Shown here one piece after another: positions 45,216 to 53,905 of a DNA stretch of 64,000 nucleotides. This stretch comes from a virus: IMG/VR virus record IMGVR_UViG_3300023202_000102, positions 128,700 to 192,699 of that record; one strand, given 5' to 3'. A program made the position numbers and the translations under genes. The stretch's first letter is position 1. Every line of letters begins with the position of its first letter. The notes beneath the pieces were generated by a model. It had not been told where the DNA came from and made no database searches. It saw only the letters and a program-made list of their open reading frames with translations.

Positions 45216-45473
45216 ATGGAAGAGAAATATGTTGGTAAAGTAGTTTGGTTTGATGCCAAACTTGGATATGGTTTTATCTCCAGAACTGGAGAGAAGGATA
45301 TCTTTGCTCATTGGTCAGATATCACGAGTGAGGGATTCAAGACACTAAAGAAAGGGCAAGAGGTTGCTTTTTCAGTAGGTCTTAACCATCGACAGCAACC
45401 TAAGGCCGTTGACATTGTTATCATCGGCGTAGAGGCCGAAGAAGTAGATGGTAATACGGAAAACGAAGGATGA
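45216..45473 (+). CDS. Cold-shock domain protein
   Basis: This 85-residue protein has the CspA-type fold markers: GKVVWFDAKLGYGFI with RNP1-like KLGYGFI (residues 15-21), RNP2-like DIFAHW, and the QEVAFSV strand. It should bind single-stranded RNA or DNA and act as an RNA chaperone. The acidic end EEVDGNTENEG is longer than in minimal CspA. It overlaps the next gene by 26 bases. Upstream is a 59-base gap with an A-run (45165-45172) but no clear promoter. Confidence 0.9.
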   Translation: MEEKYVGKVVWFDAKLGYGFISRTGEKDIFAHWSDITSEGFKTLKKGQEVAFSVGLNHRQQPKAVDIVIIGVEAEEVDGNTENEG

Positions 45474-45930
45474 AGAACTTTGGATAACTAATGTCTCTCC
45501 TAAGATGGACATTAGCCTAAGCGATCTTAGAATCACGATTCGTCGTGGTCAAAGCATTAACCTGTATGCGAAAACGCCTAGGGGTAAGCCCAGGTGGAAC
45601 TTTACCAAAGAACAGATTGATGCATCTGTAGAATCTGGCTCAATCTTCAAGAAGGGTAAAGTAATTAAGATTCGAAAGGTTGCGCCCTTGATGTTCAGTA
45701 ACCGTATTGATATCAAAGAGGATGCCGTTTCTCGTGACGCCTCTAGACTTAAGCGAAAAGCTACTGAGATTGTGGTTGAAGAATTTCCAGATTTGGATTT
45801 TGAGGATGGTACAGATGCGGTTTCTCAGGAGCGTTTTGCAGCTGAGAATGCGGAAATGGATTTCCTCGATAGGGCTCCAGCTATTCCGGTGGATCCTAAG
45901 TTTAAAAAGCTATCTCAAGACGATGAATAA
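45448..45930 (+). CDS. Hypothetical protein overlapping cold-shock gene
   Basis: A 160-residue basic-to-acidic protein with an SH3-like or beta start (ELWITNVSPKMDISLSDLRITI). It has a Lys/Arg-rich middle and an acidic C-terminal end. The start is inside the 3' end of the cold-shock gene, so the two may be translationally coupled. The family is not recognised; similar small proteins in phages are often structural or DNA-associated. Confidence 0.65.
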   Translation: MVIRKTKDEELWITNVSPKMDISLSDLRITIRRGQSINLYAKTPRGKPRWNFTKEQIDASVESGSIFKKGKVIKIRKVAPLMFSNRIDIKEDAVSRDASRLKRKATEIVVEEFPDLDFEDGTDAVSQERFAAENAEMDFLDRAPAIPVDPKFKKLSQDDE

Positions 45931-45944
45931 ACCAGCATAGTACC

Positions 45945-46280
45945 ATGGGTGCTGGAACTTACATATTTGCTAACACCGGACAATTGGTTCGACTCGTTGT
46001 TCAAACTCTTGATGGATATGGAAATCGAGTGGACGGATACGTTCCTGTGGTTCAAAATTTCATCTACCCTGACTTGGGTGTAGCTTTGGGGTACCCAGTT
46101 AACATGGTGCGCCTAGAGACAGGACTGTATGCTCACGGTATTCTTATGCCAGAAGGCGCAGATGCCCTAGGCACTTACATAGCAAATGTGTACTGGGAAG
46201 AGAATGGTAACCCGAAGTGGGAGGCTTTCGCTATCTCCCTCTCCAGACCATTTGGTAATACAGCAGTGTCACCTATTTAA
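45945..46280 (+). CDS. Putative virion adaptor with Ig-like domain
   Basis: A 111-residue beta-rich protein with the pattern GQLVRLVVQTLDGYGNRVDGYVPVV... GTYIANVYWEE. Its strand order and motifs resemble the first ~110 residues of the gene at 48262 (GDTVALRARFTGPDG ... PPIGTWRDVWRG), so both probably carry the same Ig-like virion domain. The minus-strand cassette lies between them. No further family assignment. Confidence 0.65.
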   Translation: MGAGTYIFANTGQLVRLVVQTLDGYGNRVDGYVPVVQNFIYPDLGVALGYPVNMVRLETGLYAHGILMPEGADALGTYIANVYWEENGNPKWEAFAISLSRPFGNTAVSPI

Positions 46281-46642
46281 CGACACTCAGACTCAATCTG
46301 CTCACATGAAGTAATGTGAGCTTGACACTGTAGCCCTTGGTGAACGCCTTGGGCTACAAATGCTTCACAGACCATTTCACAGGTCTCACCACAATTACCA
46401 ATGCTCTCACCCTCATTTTTGATACAAATAGTTGGGTCTGGACAGTCTTTATCTGTAGAGCATTCATCTACCCATTCAAGTGGCTTACCTTCCTGGCATC
46501 CTAACTCTTCAAGATTAGAACATGCATTGGTACAGTCTGCTGCATCGTCTTTCTCTACAACCCCTGGAGATGAGGGTTCGTTACACATAGGGGCCATCAA
46601 GCAAAGTGATAGTCCCATTACAAAAAGTCTTCTCTTAATCAT
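46277..46642 (-). CDS. Cys-rich exported protein (possible lipoprotein)
   Basis: This 121-residue minus-strand protein has a signal peptide (MIKRRLFVMGLSLCLMAPMC); the lipobox is non-canonical (APMC), so it may be secreted or lipid-anchored. The mature part has many Cys residues in small disulfide-like motifs (CTNACSNLEELGC, C..DKDCPDPTIC, CGETCEMVC). This style is common in Myxococcota and related bacteria. Its ATG overlaps the stop of the peptidase gene (ATGA at 46639-46642), so the two are made together. It could act with, or control, the peptidase. Confidence 0.75.
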   Translation of the reverse strand: MIKRRLFVMGLSLCLMAPMCNEPSSPGVVEKDDAADCTNACSNLEELGCQEGKPLEWVDECSTDKDCPDPTICIKNEGESIGNCGETCEMVCEAFVAQGVHQGLQCQAHITSCEQIESECR

Positions 46643-47451
46643 TTTTCAGTCCACGCTTCCGAGCCATCTACTATGACCCAAAGATCTCTAGTGCTAGGGT
46701 GTGTAAACACCTCTGGTTTGACATAAGCAAAACCATCATCTCCCCATTGAGTGCCCCAAGAGTTCTCGACTATGAAGATTCCATCTACATAACCTACTAC
46801 AACCATTGCATGGCCACCTTTAGGTTTATTCTCGACTCCAATAGTCTTTCCACCTCTGTATCCAAACCACTGATCACCAACCTGGGTACCAAAGATAATT
46901 GGATTGCCAGCTTTCAAGTTGAAGATCATATCTTCAAGAAGTTCCTTACCTTGAGACTTGATCTTAAAGTGTGATGTGATTCGATTTAGCCTGGATTCAC
47001 GAGCAGCCAATAAGGTTGGCTTCTTGGTAACATCTCTTACTTTGAATGGATGAAGCTCATCTCGACAAACACCGATGTCACGAAGAACATCACAAGCCAA
47101 TGATATGTAGGTTCCTTCATCCTTTTTAACTTGAGATGGGGTCATTCTATCACGAGCATTGTAATATAGGTTAAGTACAGATAGGTCTGTGTGTTTTTCA
47201 TGACCATGCTTCATGATGCGTTTGATTTCAAGTGCTTTGATAGTGCTCTGACCAACACAAGATCCTGTTGCACCTTGGTCGTGACGGGGGGAGGTGTAAG
47301 GGCGAAGGTCTACATCATCTCCGCTTTGGTACTGGTTGTTAGATTTTGACAAGGATAGCTTAGATCTATCGAACTTGTAGTATTTTTTATTGGCAGGATC
47401 TGGTTGCCATCCGCCTAGCTTAAACTTCTTTCTTCGAAATAATTTGAACAC
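46639..47451 (-). CDS. Papain-like (C1A) cysteine peptidase
   Basis: The start is taken as GTG 47451, because AGGAG lies at the right distance in the end of the upstream gene; a longer frame from 47481 overlaps that gene. The 270-residue protein has the papain triad in order: Cys65 in DQGATGSCVGQS, His214 in GGHAMVVVGY and Asn230 in VENSWGTQWGDDGF. Gln58 in HDQG would be the oxyanion residue. No propeptide or signal peptide is visible. It lies between a homing endonuclease and a Cys-rich exported protein on the minus strand. The target is unknown; a role in the host, the virion or against competitors is open. Confidence 0.9.
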   Translation of the reverse strand: MFKLFRRKKFKLGGWQPDPANKKYYKFDRSKLSLSKSNNQYQSGDDVDLRPYTSPRHDQGATGSCVGQSTIKALEIKRIMKHGHEKHTDLSVLNLYYNARDRMTPSQVKKDEGTYISLACDVLRDIGVCRDELHPFKVRDVTKKPTLLAARESRLNRITSHFKIKSQGKELLEDMIFNLKAGNPIIFGTQVGDQWFGYRGGKTIGVENKPKGGHAMVVVGYVDGIFIVENSWGTQWGDDGFAYVKPEVFTHPSTRDLWVIVDGSEAWTEK

Positions 47452-47452
47452 T

Positions 47453-48226
47453 TTAACTCCTAAATCTCTTTGCAATTTCAAATTTTCTATCTAAATAATC
47501 TTCACCATCATCATACAGCCATGAGAAAATCTTTCTTGCATTGCCATTACCACAATATTGTATTATGAAAATTCCAGATGATAGACTAACTTTTACTGGG
47601 TTAACACCGCTGTATTTTACCAAAAAATCCCTGTACGAGAGAAGGAAACTTTCTGTTCCACGAACAGAAATTGCCGCTTGTGATTTTTTGTTTATTGATA
47701 CTCCTCCATCTCCATCAAAATATCCTCTCATGAAATGTTTTACCAGATCGGGATCTACGTTTGGGAATGTGTACTTCTTTGTTTTTCTTGGCGTGATGTT
47801 AAACCTTTCAAGATCCTTGGCCATTTTTCTTGATACAATATCGATAGAAGAGTAGTTTTCATACTTCTGCACCGGCTCTTGTGCTTTGCAAAAATTTTTG
47901 AACTTTTCAATGTGTTCAACATCTCTGTTTGCTAATGAAAGGGATACTATTTTTGTATTTTTGTTTTTCTCTTTGATACATCCGTCAGCTGCTATAAACC
48001 CAGCCCAATAGTAGGACTGCGGAGAGTCTCTTGAAAATACCAAATCATCATGATTGTATTTTGTTTTGTACTTGATTTCTATATCGTACCGGTTCATTAA
48101 ACCTCTTAATGACTTGGTATCAAAACCAGTGGCTCTAGAAACTCCCTGAATGCTACCGTTTATCTGGTATAGATCTAGGAACTCTTCTTTGGTAAGTACT
48201 TTATACAGCGGCGTTCCTTTTGGCAT
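47453..48226 (-). CDS. LAGLIDADG homing endonuclease with N-terminal HTH
   Basis: About 257 residues from ATG 48226 (a TTG at 48238 is also in frame; no strong ribosome site). The N-terminal ~60 residues look like a helix-turn-helix (GSIQGVSRATGFDTKSLRGL). Two LAGLIDADG motifs follow, YYWAGFIAADGC and FMRGYFDGDGG, so it is a single-chain enzyme. It is homologous to the gene at 53073, with the same order and motifs. It is encoded divergently from the virion gene at 48262, only about 30 bases away, and its C-terminal codons hold the ribosome site of the peptidase gene. Confidence 0.9.
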   Translation of the reverse strand: MPKGTPLYKVLTKEEFLDLYQINGSIQGVSRATGFDTKSLRGLMNRYDIEIKYKTKYNHDDLVFSRDSPQSYYWAGFIAADGCIKEKNKNTKIVSLSLANRDVEHIEKFKNFCKAQEPVQKYENYSSIDIVSRKMAKDLERFNITPRKTKKYTFPNVDPDLVKHFMRGYFDGDGGVSINKKSQAAISVRGTESFLLSYRDFLVKYSGVNPVKVSLSSGIFIIQYCGNGNARKIFSWLYDDGEDYLDRKFEIAKRFRS

Positions 48227-48261
48227 ATCAATATTCAAGTATATTAGTATAGGGGATAATA

Positions 48262-49161
48262 ATGGCTATCGTTCCAAGATCGGAAATTGTACAACCAGGA
48301 GATACCGTTGCTCTTCGCGCACGGTTTACCGGACCTGACGGAATGGAAACTGATCTTGATGCGTTTCCAACGGTTACTGTAATTCAACCGGGAGGTGGTG
48401 TAGCTGTTGGGCCAACCTCAGCGGGTGTAGCAAGAATTGGTATTGGTCAATATCAATTTAATTATAGCATTGGCCTCTACCCTCCTATTGGAACATGGAG
48501 AGATGTTTGGAGAGGTGTCTTGAGTGGGTATGAGGTTATTGGTGAATTTACATTCACAACTCATACTACGCAGATGCCTGCGATTAATACTGACGGATAT
48601 AAAAAGCTTGGAGACGACCCAGGATTCAACTTTTCTCAGACTGCCATCTGCAACATCAATAACTTACTGAAGTCTTTGCGTGCTCGTTTAAAGAGCCGTG
48701 GAAAGTCTAAGACTACCGATCAGTTCGGAAATGTTATCTACAAAGATTGTGATGTTTATACGGTGGATGAGCTGGTGGCATTTCTCTGCCAGGCCCTCTC
48801 AATGTTCAATGAAATTCCTCACTTCACATTCTTTGTGTGGGAGGATACTCCTATTATTGAACAATTCCATGACGTACTGGTTCAGGGTGGGCTTTATCTT
48901 GCTCTTGCTGCGCAGGCTCTTATTGAGCGTGGTCGTGAATTTACTGTAAATGACAATGGTATCGGATTTACTCCACCAACCATTTCTGAGCTTTTGAACT
49001 CTCAGTACCAGAAGGAAATGGATTCCTGGTATGAAAAGGTTAAGCTTATCAAGCACAACATGAAGCCTTCGCCGCTAGGCCTTGGAACCTTGAGCTTTGT
49101 GGGTGGAGCAAGCCCTCAGGTGCGCCGTTTGCGCCATTTGAGGCAGCGCCAGATCTTCTAA
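48262..49161 (+). CDS. Virion structural protein with Ig-like N-terminus
   Basis: A 299-residue protein whose first ~110 residues form an Ig-like beta domain related to the gene at 45945. The rest is helical with a Tyr/Phe-rich middle (NEIPHFTFFVWEDTPIIEQF) and ends in a basic Arg-rich stretch. This two-part layout is seen in neck or baseplate-associated proteins of large phages. It has AGGGG upstream of ATG. An exact family is not assigned. Confidence 0.7.
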   Translation: MAIVPRSEIVQPGDTVALRARFTGPDGMETDLDAFPTVTVIQPGGGVAVGPTSAGVARIGIGQYQFNYSIGLYPPIGTWRDVWRGVLSGYEVIGEFTFTTHTTQMPAINTDGYKKLGDDPGFNFSQTAICNINNLLKSLRARLKSRGKSKTTDQFGNVIYKDCDVYTVDELVAFLCQALSMFNEIPHFTFFVWEDTPIIEQFHDVLVQGGLYLALAAQALIERGREFTVNDNGIGFTPPTISELLNSQYQKEMDSWYEKVKLIKHNMKPSPLGLGTLSFVGGASPQVRRLRHLRQRQIF

Positions 49162-49212
49162 AAAAGAGCATCAGGGTTTAATCCGCCTCTGCATAACCAG
49201 GCAGAATAGGGT

Positions 49213-50835
49213 ATGGCTAAGTTATTGGAAAAGTTGGCTGAGGCAGGTCTTATCAGCAATGCTGTTGGTTTCAGAACCAGGGCCCCTGGCAGGGTTGGAA
49301 ACAAACCTGGCCAGGGTTTAGGGCGTGCTCATCCGGTAAAACGACCAGTGCCTCCGACCGTTGCCCCAAAGCCAGCTCCAAAGCCAGCTCCACAAGCATC
49401 GCAAGTCTCTGCGCGAGGACTGAAGCTTGACCCCAAAGGCAACCTTGTCAGAGGTCAGCAGCCTAGGTGGTTCTATGAGCTTCCTCAGGCAAAGCAGATG
49501 AAGCTTCTCCAGCAAGCTCAGCGTCTACGTAAGAGTACAAAGATAGAGGCCAAGAGGCGTCTAGCAAACATTACAAAGATTAGAAGAGCACACAAAGTAA
49601 GAGATGCTAGAAACTATGTTAGCGACAGTATCTTGACTTACAGAAATAAACTTCCCGGCCTGATGCAAAAGGGCCTGGGAGCAACAGCTGCCTTCTCAGC
49701 ATTGTACTATGCCCTTTCTGGTAATTCACCATCTGCCTCAACACCAGACACTCAGGCAATTGCGACCCTAACTCCACAAGCCGTGGCTACAGTAAACCCT
49801 GTTGTGTCATCTCTAAAAGCAATACAAACTTTGAAGGGATATCTTGGTGAGGATGAAAACTCAGCTAAGGTTAGTGCAATCCTTGGACAGCTAGAAAGCG
49901 CACTTGCTCCGCTTACAAGTACACCAATGTCCCTAGACAATCCATCTAGCGTTGCTGCCTTTGCTGGATCTGCAAACACAGCAGAAGATGCAATCATGGC
50001 TTTTCTAGATAAGTCAGAACAGATTGGTCCGTACCTTCAGAACTACCCAGAGTGGCTTGATCTTTTGACAGGTCTCACTCAGATTGCTTCTGATATTGAT
50101 GCAGCCCGTGCAGTCAAGAATGAAATGCACCCTCTACCAGGAATGGATGAGTTAGAAACCGAGGCATCAAAGATTGATTTGGTTTTGAAATACTCCAGTG
50201 TTTACAACCTTCGTGTAAAGAGAGCTAATCCTGCAGCTATCTGGCCAATTACCATGGTCTTTGAGGCAATACGAGCAGACACGGTAGACTTCAATCAGAT
50301 CAAAGAGCATCTTGTAGATATCAAAGAGGTGATTGAAGGGCAGCGAACCTCAGGGTTCAATGACCTTTGGATGGCAAAGGGCTTTGATAAGTATACCCCA
50401 ATGTTCGATCAGTACCTCGGTAATCTTAAAAATACCATCGATCTTATCAACAAAATGGTAAGACCACCATCACATCAGATGGATAGAACTCAGATTGATA
50501 GCATTTCTCAGTTCATTTCTTCCGCACAAAGCGTACTTGATGGTTCATATGATGTGCTAACCGCGTTAAAAGATATTCAAGGTGGGTATTTTGATTTTGC
50601 TGGTAAGGTTCAGAATTTGGGCCTTGGTCTTGGAATGGACATGACTCCACACAACTCTGTAGCCAGAGACCTGGGTCAGGTTGAGGGTGCGCTTAGTCAG
50701 AAAATTAAGGAGCTTACAGAGCTTCTTGAAAGAGCACGTCAAGCAGAGGCTCAGGGTCAGATGGTAGCGCAACAGCAAATAGCTCCTGCAGCCTCCGGGT
50801 CTGCGGCACAGCAGATTGCAAGCATTGTATTGTGA
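49213..50835 (+). CDS. Hypothetical virion protein with Pro/Ala-rich N-terminus
   Basis: A 540-residue protein with a basic Pro/Lys/Ala-rich N-terminal 130 residues (VAPKPAPKPAPQ), a short hydrophobic segment (about 150-170) and a long helical body with few hydrophobic gaps. The family is not recognised. It is followed within seven bases by the HEXXH gene. The basic N-terminus and hydrophobic segment would fit an internal or membrane-contacting virion protein (inference). Confidence 0.65.
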   Translation: MAKLLEKLAEAGLISNAVGFRTRAPGRVGNKPGQGLGRAHPVKRPVPPTVAPKPAPKPAPQASQVSARGLKLDPKGNLVRGQQPRWFYELPQAKQMKLLQQAQRLRKSTKIEAKRRLANITKIRRAHKVRDARNYVSDSILTYRNKLPGLMQKGLGATAAFSALYYALSGNSPSASTPDTQAIATLTPQAVATVNPVVSSLKAIQTLKGYLGEDENSAKVSAILGQLESALAPLTSTPMSLDNPSSVAAFAGSANTAEDAIMAFLDKSEQIGPYLQNYPEWLDLLTGLTQIASDIDAARAVKNEMHPLPGMDELETEASKIDLVLKYSSVYNLRVKRANPAAIWPITMVFEAIRADTVDFNQIKEHLVDIKEVIEGQRTSGFNDLWMAKGFDKYTPMFDQYLGNLKNTIDLINKMVRPPSHQMDRTQIDSISQFISSAQSVLDGSYDVLTALKDIQGGYFDFAGKVQNLGLGLGMDMTPHNSVARDLGQVEGALSQKIKELTELLERARQAEAQGQMVAQQQIAPAASGSAAQQIASIVL

Positions 50836-50841
50836 GGAACT

Positions 50842-51414
50842 ATGCCTGAGGAAATTGTAACCAAAGGAATTCCACATAAGAAACTAGCTCCTATCTTGGA
50901 GAGAGTTCGTAAAGATGTGATTGCAAGTGATACTTTCAAAGAGATGGCTGAGAAGTATGACCTATATGAAGAAGAGTATGATTTGATTCCGTTAGCATTT
51001 GCTGAGCTTCCGGTTTCTGCCCGTACTGATCATGGGTGTATTTACGTTAACATTGAATTGCTTGAGAATTTTCTTAAGGATGGAAAGATAGATGAAGATG
51101 AGCTAAAGGAGATTGCTCACTATGTAGCTCATGAGAAAACTCATTTCGGCCAGCAGACTACTGGTAATAAGCCAACACCAGGAAGTACAGACGAGAATTA
51201 TTTAGATAACCCTGTGGAACAAGAGGGTTTCAAGAACCAGACGCAATACATTGCAGAAACTCAGGATGAGGAAGCAGCAGAAGAGTACATTGAAAAAGTA
51301 CTAGATCATCATGATGAATATCATGAAGACGATAAAGAGCGTGAGAGTCGTAAAAAGAAGCTGATTGATCTTGCCAGTGAAGTTAGACTACAGGTGTTTC
51401 TGAAGGGGTTTTAG
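50842..51414 (+). CDS. Putative zinc metalloprotease (HEXXH)
   Basis: A 190-residue protein with HEKTH (His97-Glu98...His101) inside a predicted helix (IAHYVAHEKTHFGQQ), the zincin active-site pattern. A possible third ligand is Glu126 or Glu128 in NPVEQEGF. The C-terminal third is an acidic, His/Glu/Lys-rich helix. HEXXH alone is short and can arise by chance, but the helical context and a downstream acidic residue support it. It could be a virion or processing peptidase. The stop is TAG. Confidence 0.7.
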   Translation: MPEEIVTKGIPHKKLAPILERVRKDVIASDTFKEMAEKYDLYEEEYDLIPLAFAELPVSARTDHGCIYVNIELLENFLKDGKIDEDELKEIAHYVAHEKTHFGQQTTGNKPTPGSTDENYLDNPVEQEGFKNQTQYIAETQDEEAAEEYIEKVLDHHDEYHEDDKERESRKKKLIDLASEVRLQVFLKGF

Positions 51415-51436
51415 ACGGATAATCTAGTATCCGTAT

Positions 51437-53059
51437 ATGCCTAGCTGTAAACCACAAGTCAGTATTCGTACTTTTGACCGTGCACTCTATGGACTCAAAT
51501 CAGTGGGCTTCCATGGGGATGGCTATTCCGTATCTATGGAATGGTACAAATCTTATGTAGAACCAATCAATTATGATTTGGTTTACAATATCTATTGGTC
51601 TAACCTGAAGAGTGATGTTTTCACAGAGGGTGTAAAGTTTGTAGTTCCTGGTGATCAGCTTCAGGCCACATTTATCAATCTCTTCAAAGCCGGAGAGACT
51701 TATAATTTTGCAGTGCGAGCAGCGGCTCATGAACCAGGTACTTTAGATTTTGATAGTCTTCCAGAATCACCAGAGAATGGCAAAATGTATCCGCAGGCCG
51801 CTTTGCGTGAAGATATTACTGCAACTGACCTTATCATCCCATTAGATGATGTTTCCATGTTTCCACCAATGGGTATTGTACTGATTGGTGCAGAACCAAT
51901 CTCGTATTCAGCGATTGATATTGTAGATAACAATCTTGTTCTTTTCAGTCAAGACCAGCGTGGTCTGTACGGCTATGATGCTCGATTACACACTACAGAT
52001 GGTTATGATGGATACCATCAGTTTGACGATCCGTTTGTGAATCTTTGGAAGGGATTTGAAGATGAAAATGGGGTTACAGGAGTTGATACTAATAAGTTTG
52101 AGCACCAGTATCCGAGAACTAACGCAGACGGCTACAGAGGTCAGCAGGATATCATTACAGGATCTAAAAACCTAGATGTTGTTGATGATATCAATGACGG
52201 GTTCCCTTCTTGGGATCACGCTGGTTGGGACAGAAACCCAGTTACAGATTATTTAGCAGGTAGGTGTATAGGCACTTACTTTGGTGGTGAGTTTGGATGC
52301 GCAGATGGTTACGATTCTACAGGGCCAGAACGTGGACTTTCTATTGGTGACCACATTAACATGAGAGAGGAGTACCTTCTTGAGATTACTGGTGAGCCTG
52401 TAACATTGGTACGTCGCATGTGGGAGGGTAAGAATTCCAAACACTATAGCCCAACCCGAGAGAACACTGCTTATCGTGGACTGGACAATCATGGAACAGG
52501 GTTTGTTAGCGGGTACGACCAGTATTTCAATACCAGGCGTTCAGATGGAAAGATTTTAGTTCGCTTCGGGCCAACCAAAGAGGACTTTAAGCGCGAAGAC
52601 TCTGGTATCGAAAATGAGTTCATTCCTAACTGTTGGACTTTGGTAACACCATCTGTGCAAGATGGTGACTTCATCATTCGATACAATGATGATGGCTCAG
52701 AGGAGTGGAGGTACGAGATTATTGATGTTGATCGTAATAGAACATTTTCTGAGATTGCTGGTGGCTCTAATGGTGCTCAAAAGTTTACAGCCGTGCGTGT
52801 TCGTAAGACTGATCCAATTTATCAGTGGAGAGCTATTAGAGATACATCCATGTTCCCATCAGAGGTACTTACTCATTTTGGCTCTGTTTCTGGGCCTGGA
52901 GGAATTCCTCTACATATGCACAGAATCGTTATTAACGAAAACATCGTTTCTTTGCAACAAATCAATCAAACCACCTCTATTGAGAGGGGGCATAATCATG
53001 TCGTAGAAAACGGAGTTGTTTTACCAGCTCTTGGGCATACCCACACATTAATATTATGA
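51437..53059 (+). CDS. Large virion surface protein
   Basis: This 540-residue protein starts with a fibronectin-like or Ig-like beta region (YDLVYNIYWSNLKSDVF) and continues beta-rich with several DGY segments (GDGYSV, TDGYDGYHQFD, ADGYRG, ADGYDST). It ends in a His-rich C-terminus (RGHNHVVENGVVLPALGHTH) similar to metal-binding ends of phage fibre proteins. No catalytic motif is seen. A baseplate, collar or spike-anchoring role is plausible. A homing endonuclease gene follows. Confidence 0.7.
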   Translation: MPSCKPQVSIRTFDRALYGLKSVGFHGDGYSVSMEWYKSYVEPINYDLVYNIYWSNLKSDVFTEGVKFVVPGDQLQATFINLFKAGETYNFAVRAAAHEPGTLDFDSLPESPENGKMYPQAALREDITATDLIIPLDDVSMFPPMGIVLIGAEPISYSAIDIVDNNLVLFSQDQRGLYGYDARLHTTDGYDGYHQFDDPFVNLWKGFEDENGVTGVDTNKFEHQYPRTNADGYRGQQDIITGSKNLDVVDDINDGFPSWDHAGWDRNPVTDYLAGRCIGTYFGGEFGCADGYDSTGPERGLSIGDHINMREEYLLEITGEPVTLVRRMWEGKNSKHYSPTRENTAYRGLDNHGTGFVSGYDQYFNTRRSDGKILVRFGPTKEDFKREDSGIENEFIPNCWTLVTPSVQDGDFIIRYNDDGSEEWRYEIIDVDRNRTFSEIAGGSNGAQKFTAVRVRKTDPIYQWRAIRDTSMFPSEVLTHFGSVSGPGGIPLHMHRIVINENIVSLQQINQTTSIERGHNHVVENGVVLPALGHTHTLIL

Positions 53060-53072
53060 TAGGTGGTGTTGT

Positions 53073-53888
53073 ATGACTGGTAGATTTGAAGATATGCATG
53101 GAATAACAAAGAGAGACTTACAGATTAAGTATGAAAAGTTTGGATCATTGAGAGGTGTAGCAAAAGAATACGGTACTGATCATAATGTTATTCGCGGTAT
53201 GATGGGTCGTTTTGGTTTGAATTACAAAGTAATAAATTATAAATCACTACCTGTTAATCATGATTTTTTCTCAGAGCATACCTATCAGTCATGTTATTGG
53301 GCTGGTTTTTTGGCTGCAGATGGCTGCATACATAACAAATATGTAAAACTGTCTTTGTCTGAAAAAGATCTTAATCATTTAATGACTTTTAAAGAACATA
53401 TAAGCTCAGAACACAAATTAACAAAAACGGAAAGTAAGGGATCTGTTTGTTATTGTTTATCTGTTAGTTCTTCTAAAATGGTGAGTGATCTTAAAAAATT
53501 TGGAGTTGTTCCAAGAAAAACACAAACATTAGATTTTCCAAAGATACCTAGCGCTTTGGCTTCATATTTTTGTAGGGGATATTTTGATGGTGATGGATGT
53601 TGGGCCGTTCACAAACCATCCACTCGTCCAGGCAGAAAAGGTCAATTGGTATTTTCAACCAGAGGTACTGAAAAGTTTCTTGAAGGATTTAACAAATGTC
53701 TTGTAAATTACGCTGGATTACCAGAGAGGTGCCTTGACAAGTCATTGAAGGGATGGAGAACTTCTGTGCTTCAGTATAATGGTAATAACATTTGTAGAAA
53801 GATAGCCGATTGGCTTTACAAAGATATTGATAATTCTGATGTGTTTCTTGATAGGAAATATCAGATTGTATATGGTGATAGAGTATAA
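53073..53888 (+). CDS. LAGLIDADG homing endonuclease with N-terminal HTH
   Basis: A 271-residue free-standing endonuclease with an HTH-like N-terminus (GSLRGVAKEYGTDHNVIRGM) and two LAGLIDADG motifs, CYWAGFLAADGC and YFCRGYFDGDGC. It is clearly related to the minus-strand gene at 47453-48226 but well diverged and in opposite orientation. It sits between two virion genes without interrupting either. The DNA is more AT-rich than its neighbours, a sign of recent arrival. Confidence 0.92.
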   Translation: MTGRFEDMHGITKRDLQIKYEKFGSLRGVAKEYGTDHNVIRGMMGRFGLNYKVINYKSLPVNHDFFSEHTYQSCYWAGFLAADGCIHNKYVKLSLSEKDLNHLMTFKEHISSEHKLTKTESKGSVCYCLSVSSSKMVSDLKKFGVVPRKTQTLDFPKIPSALASYFCRGYFDGDGCWAVHKPSTRPGRKGQLVFSTRGTEKFLEGFNKCLVNYAGLPERCLDKSLKGWRTSVLQYNGNNICRKIADWLYKDIDNSDVFLDRKYQIVYGDRV

Positions 53889-53905
53889 TATTGGAGCATT
53901 AGATT

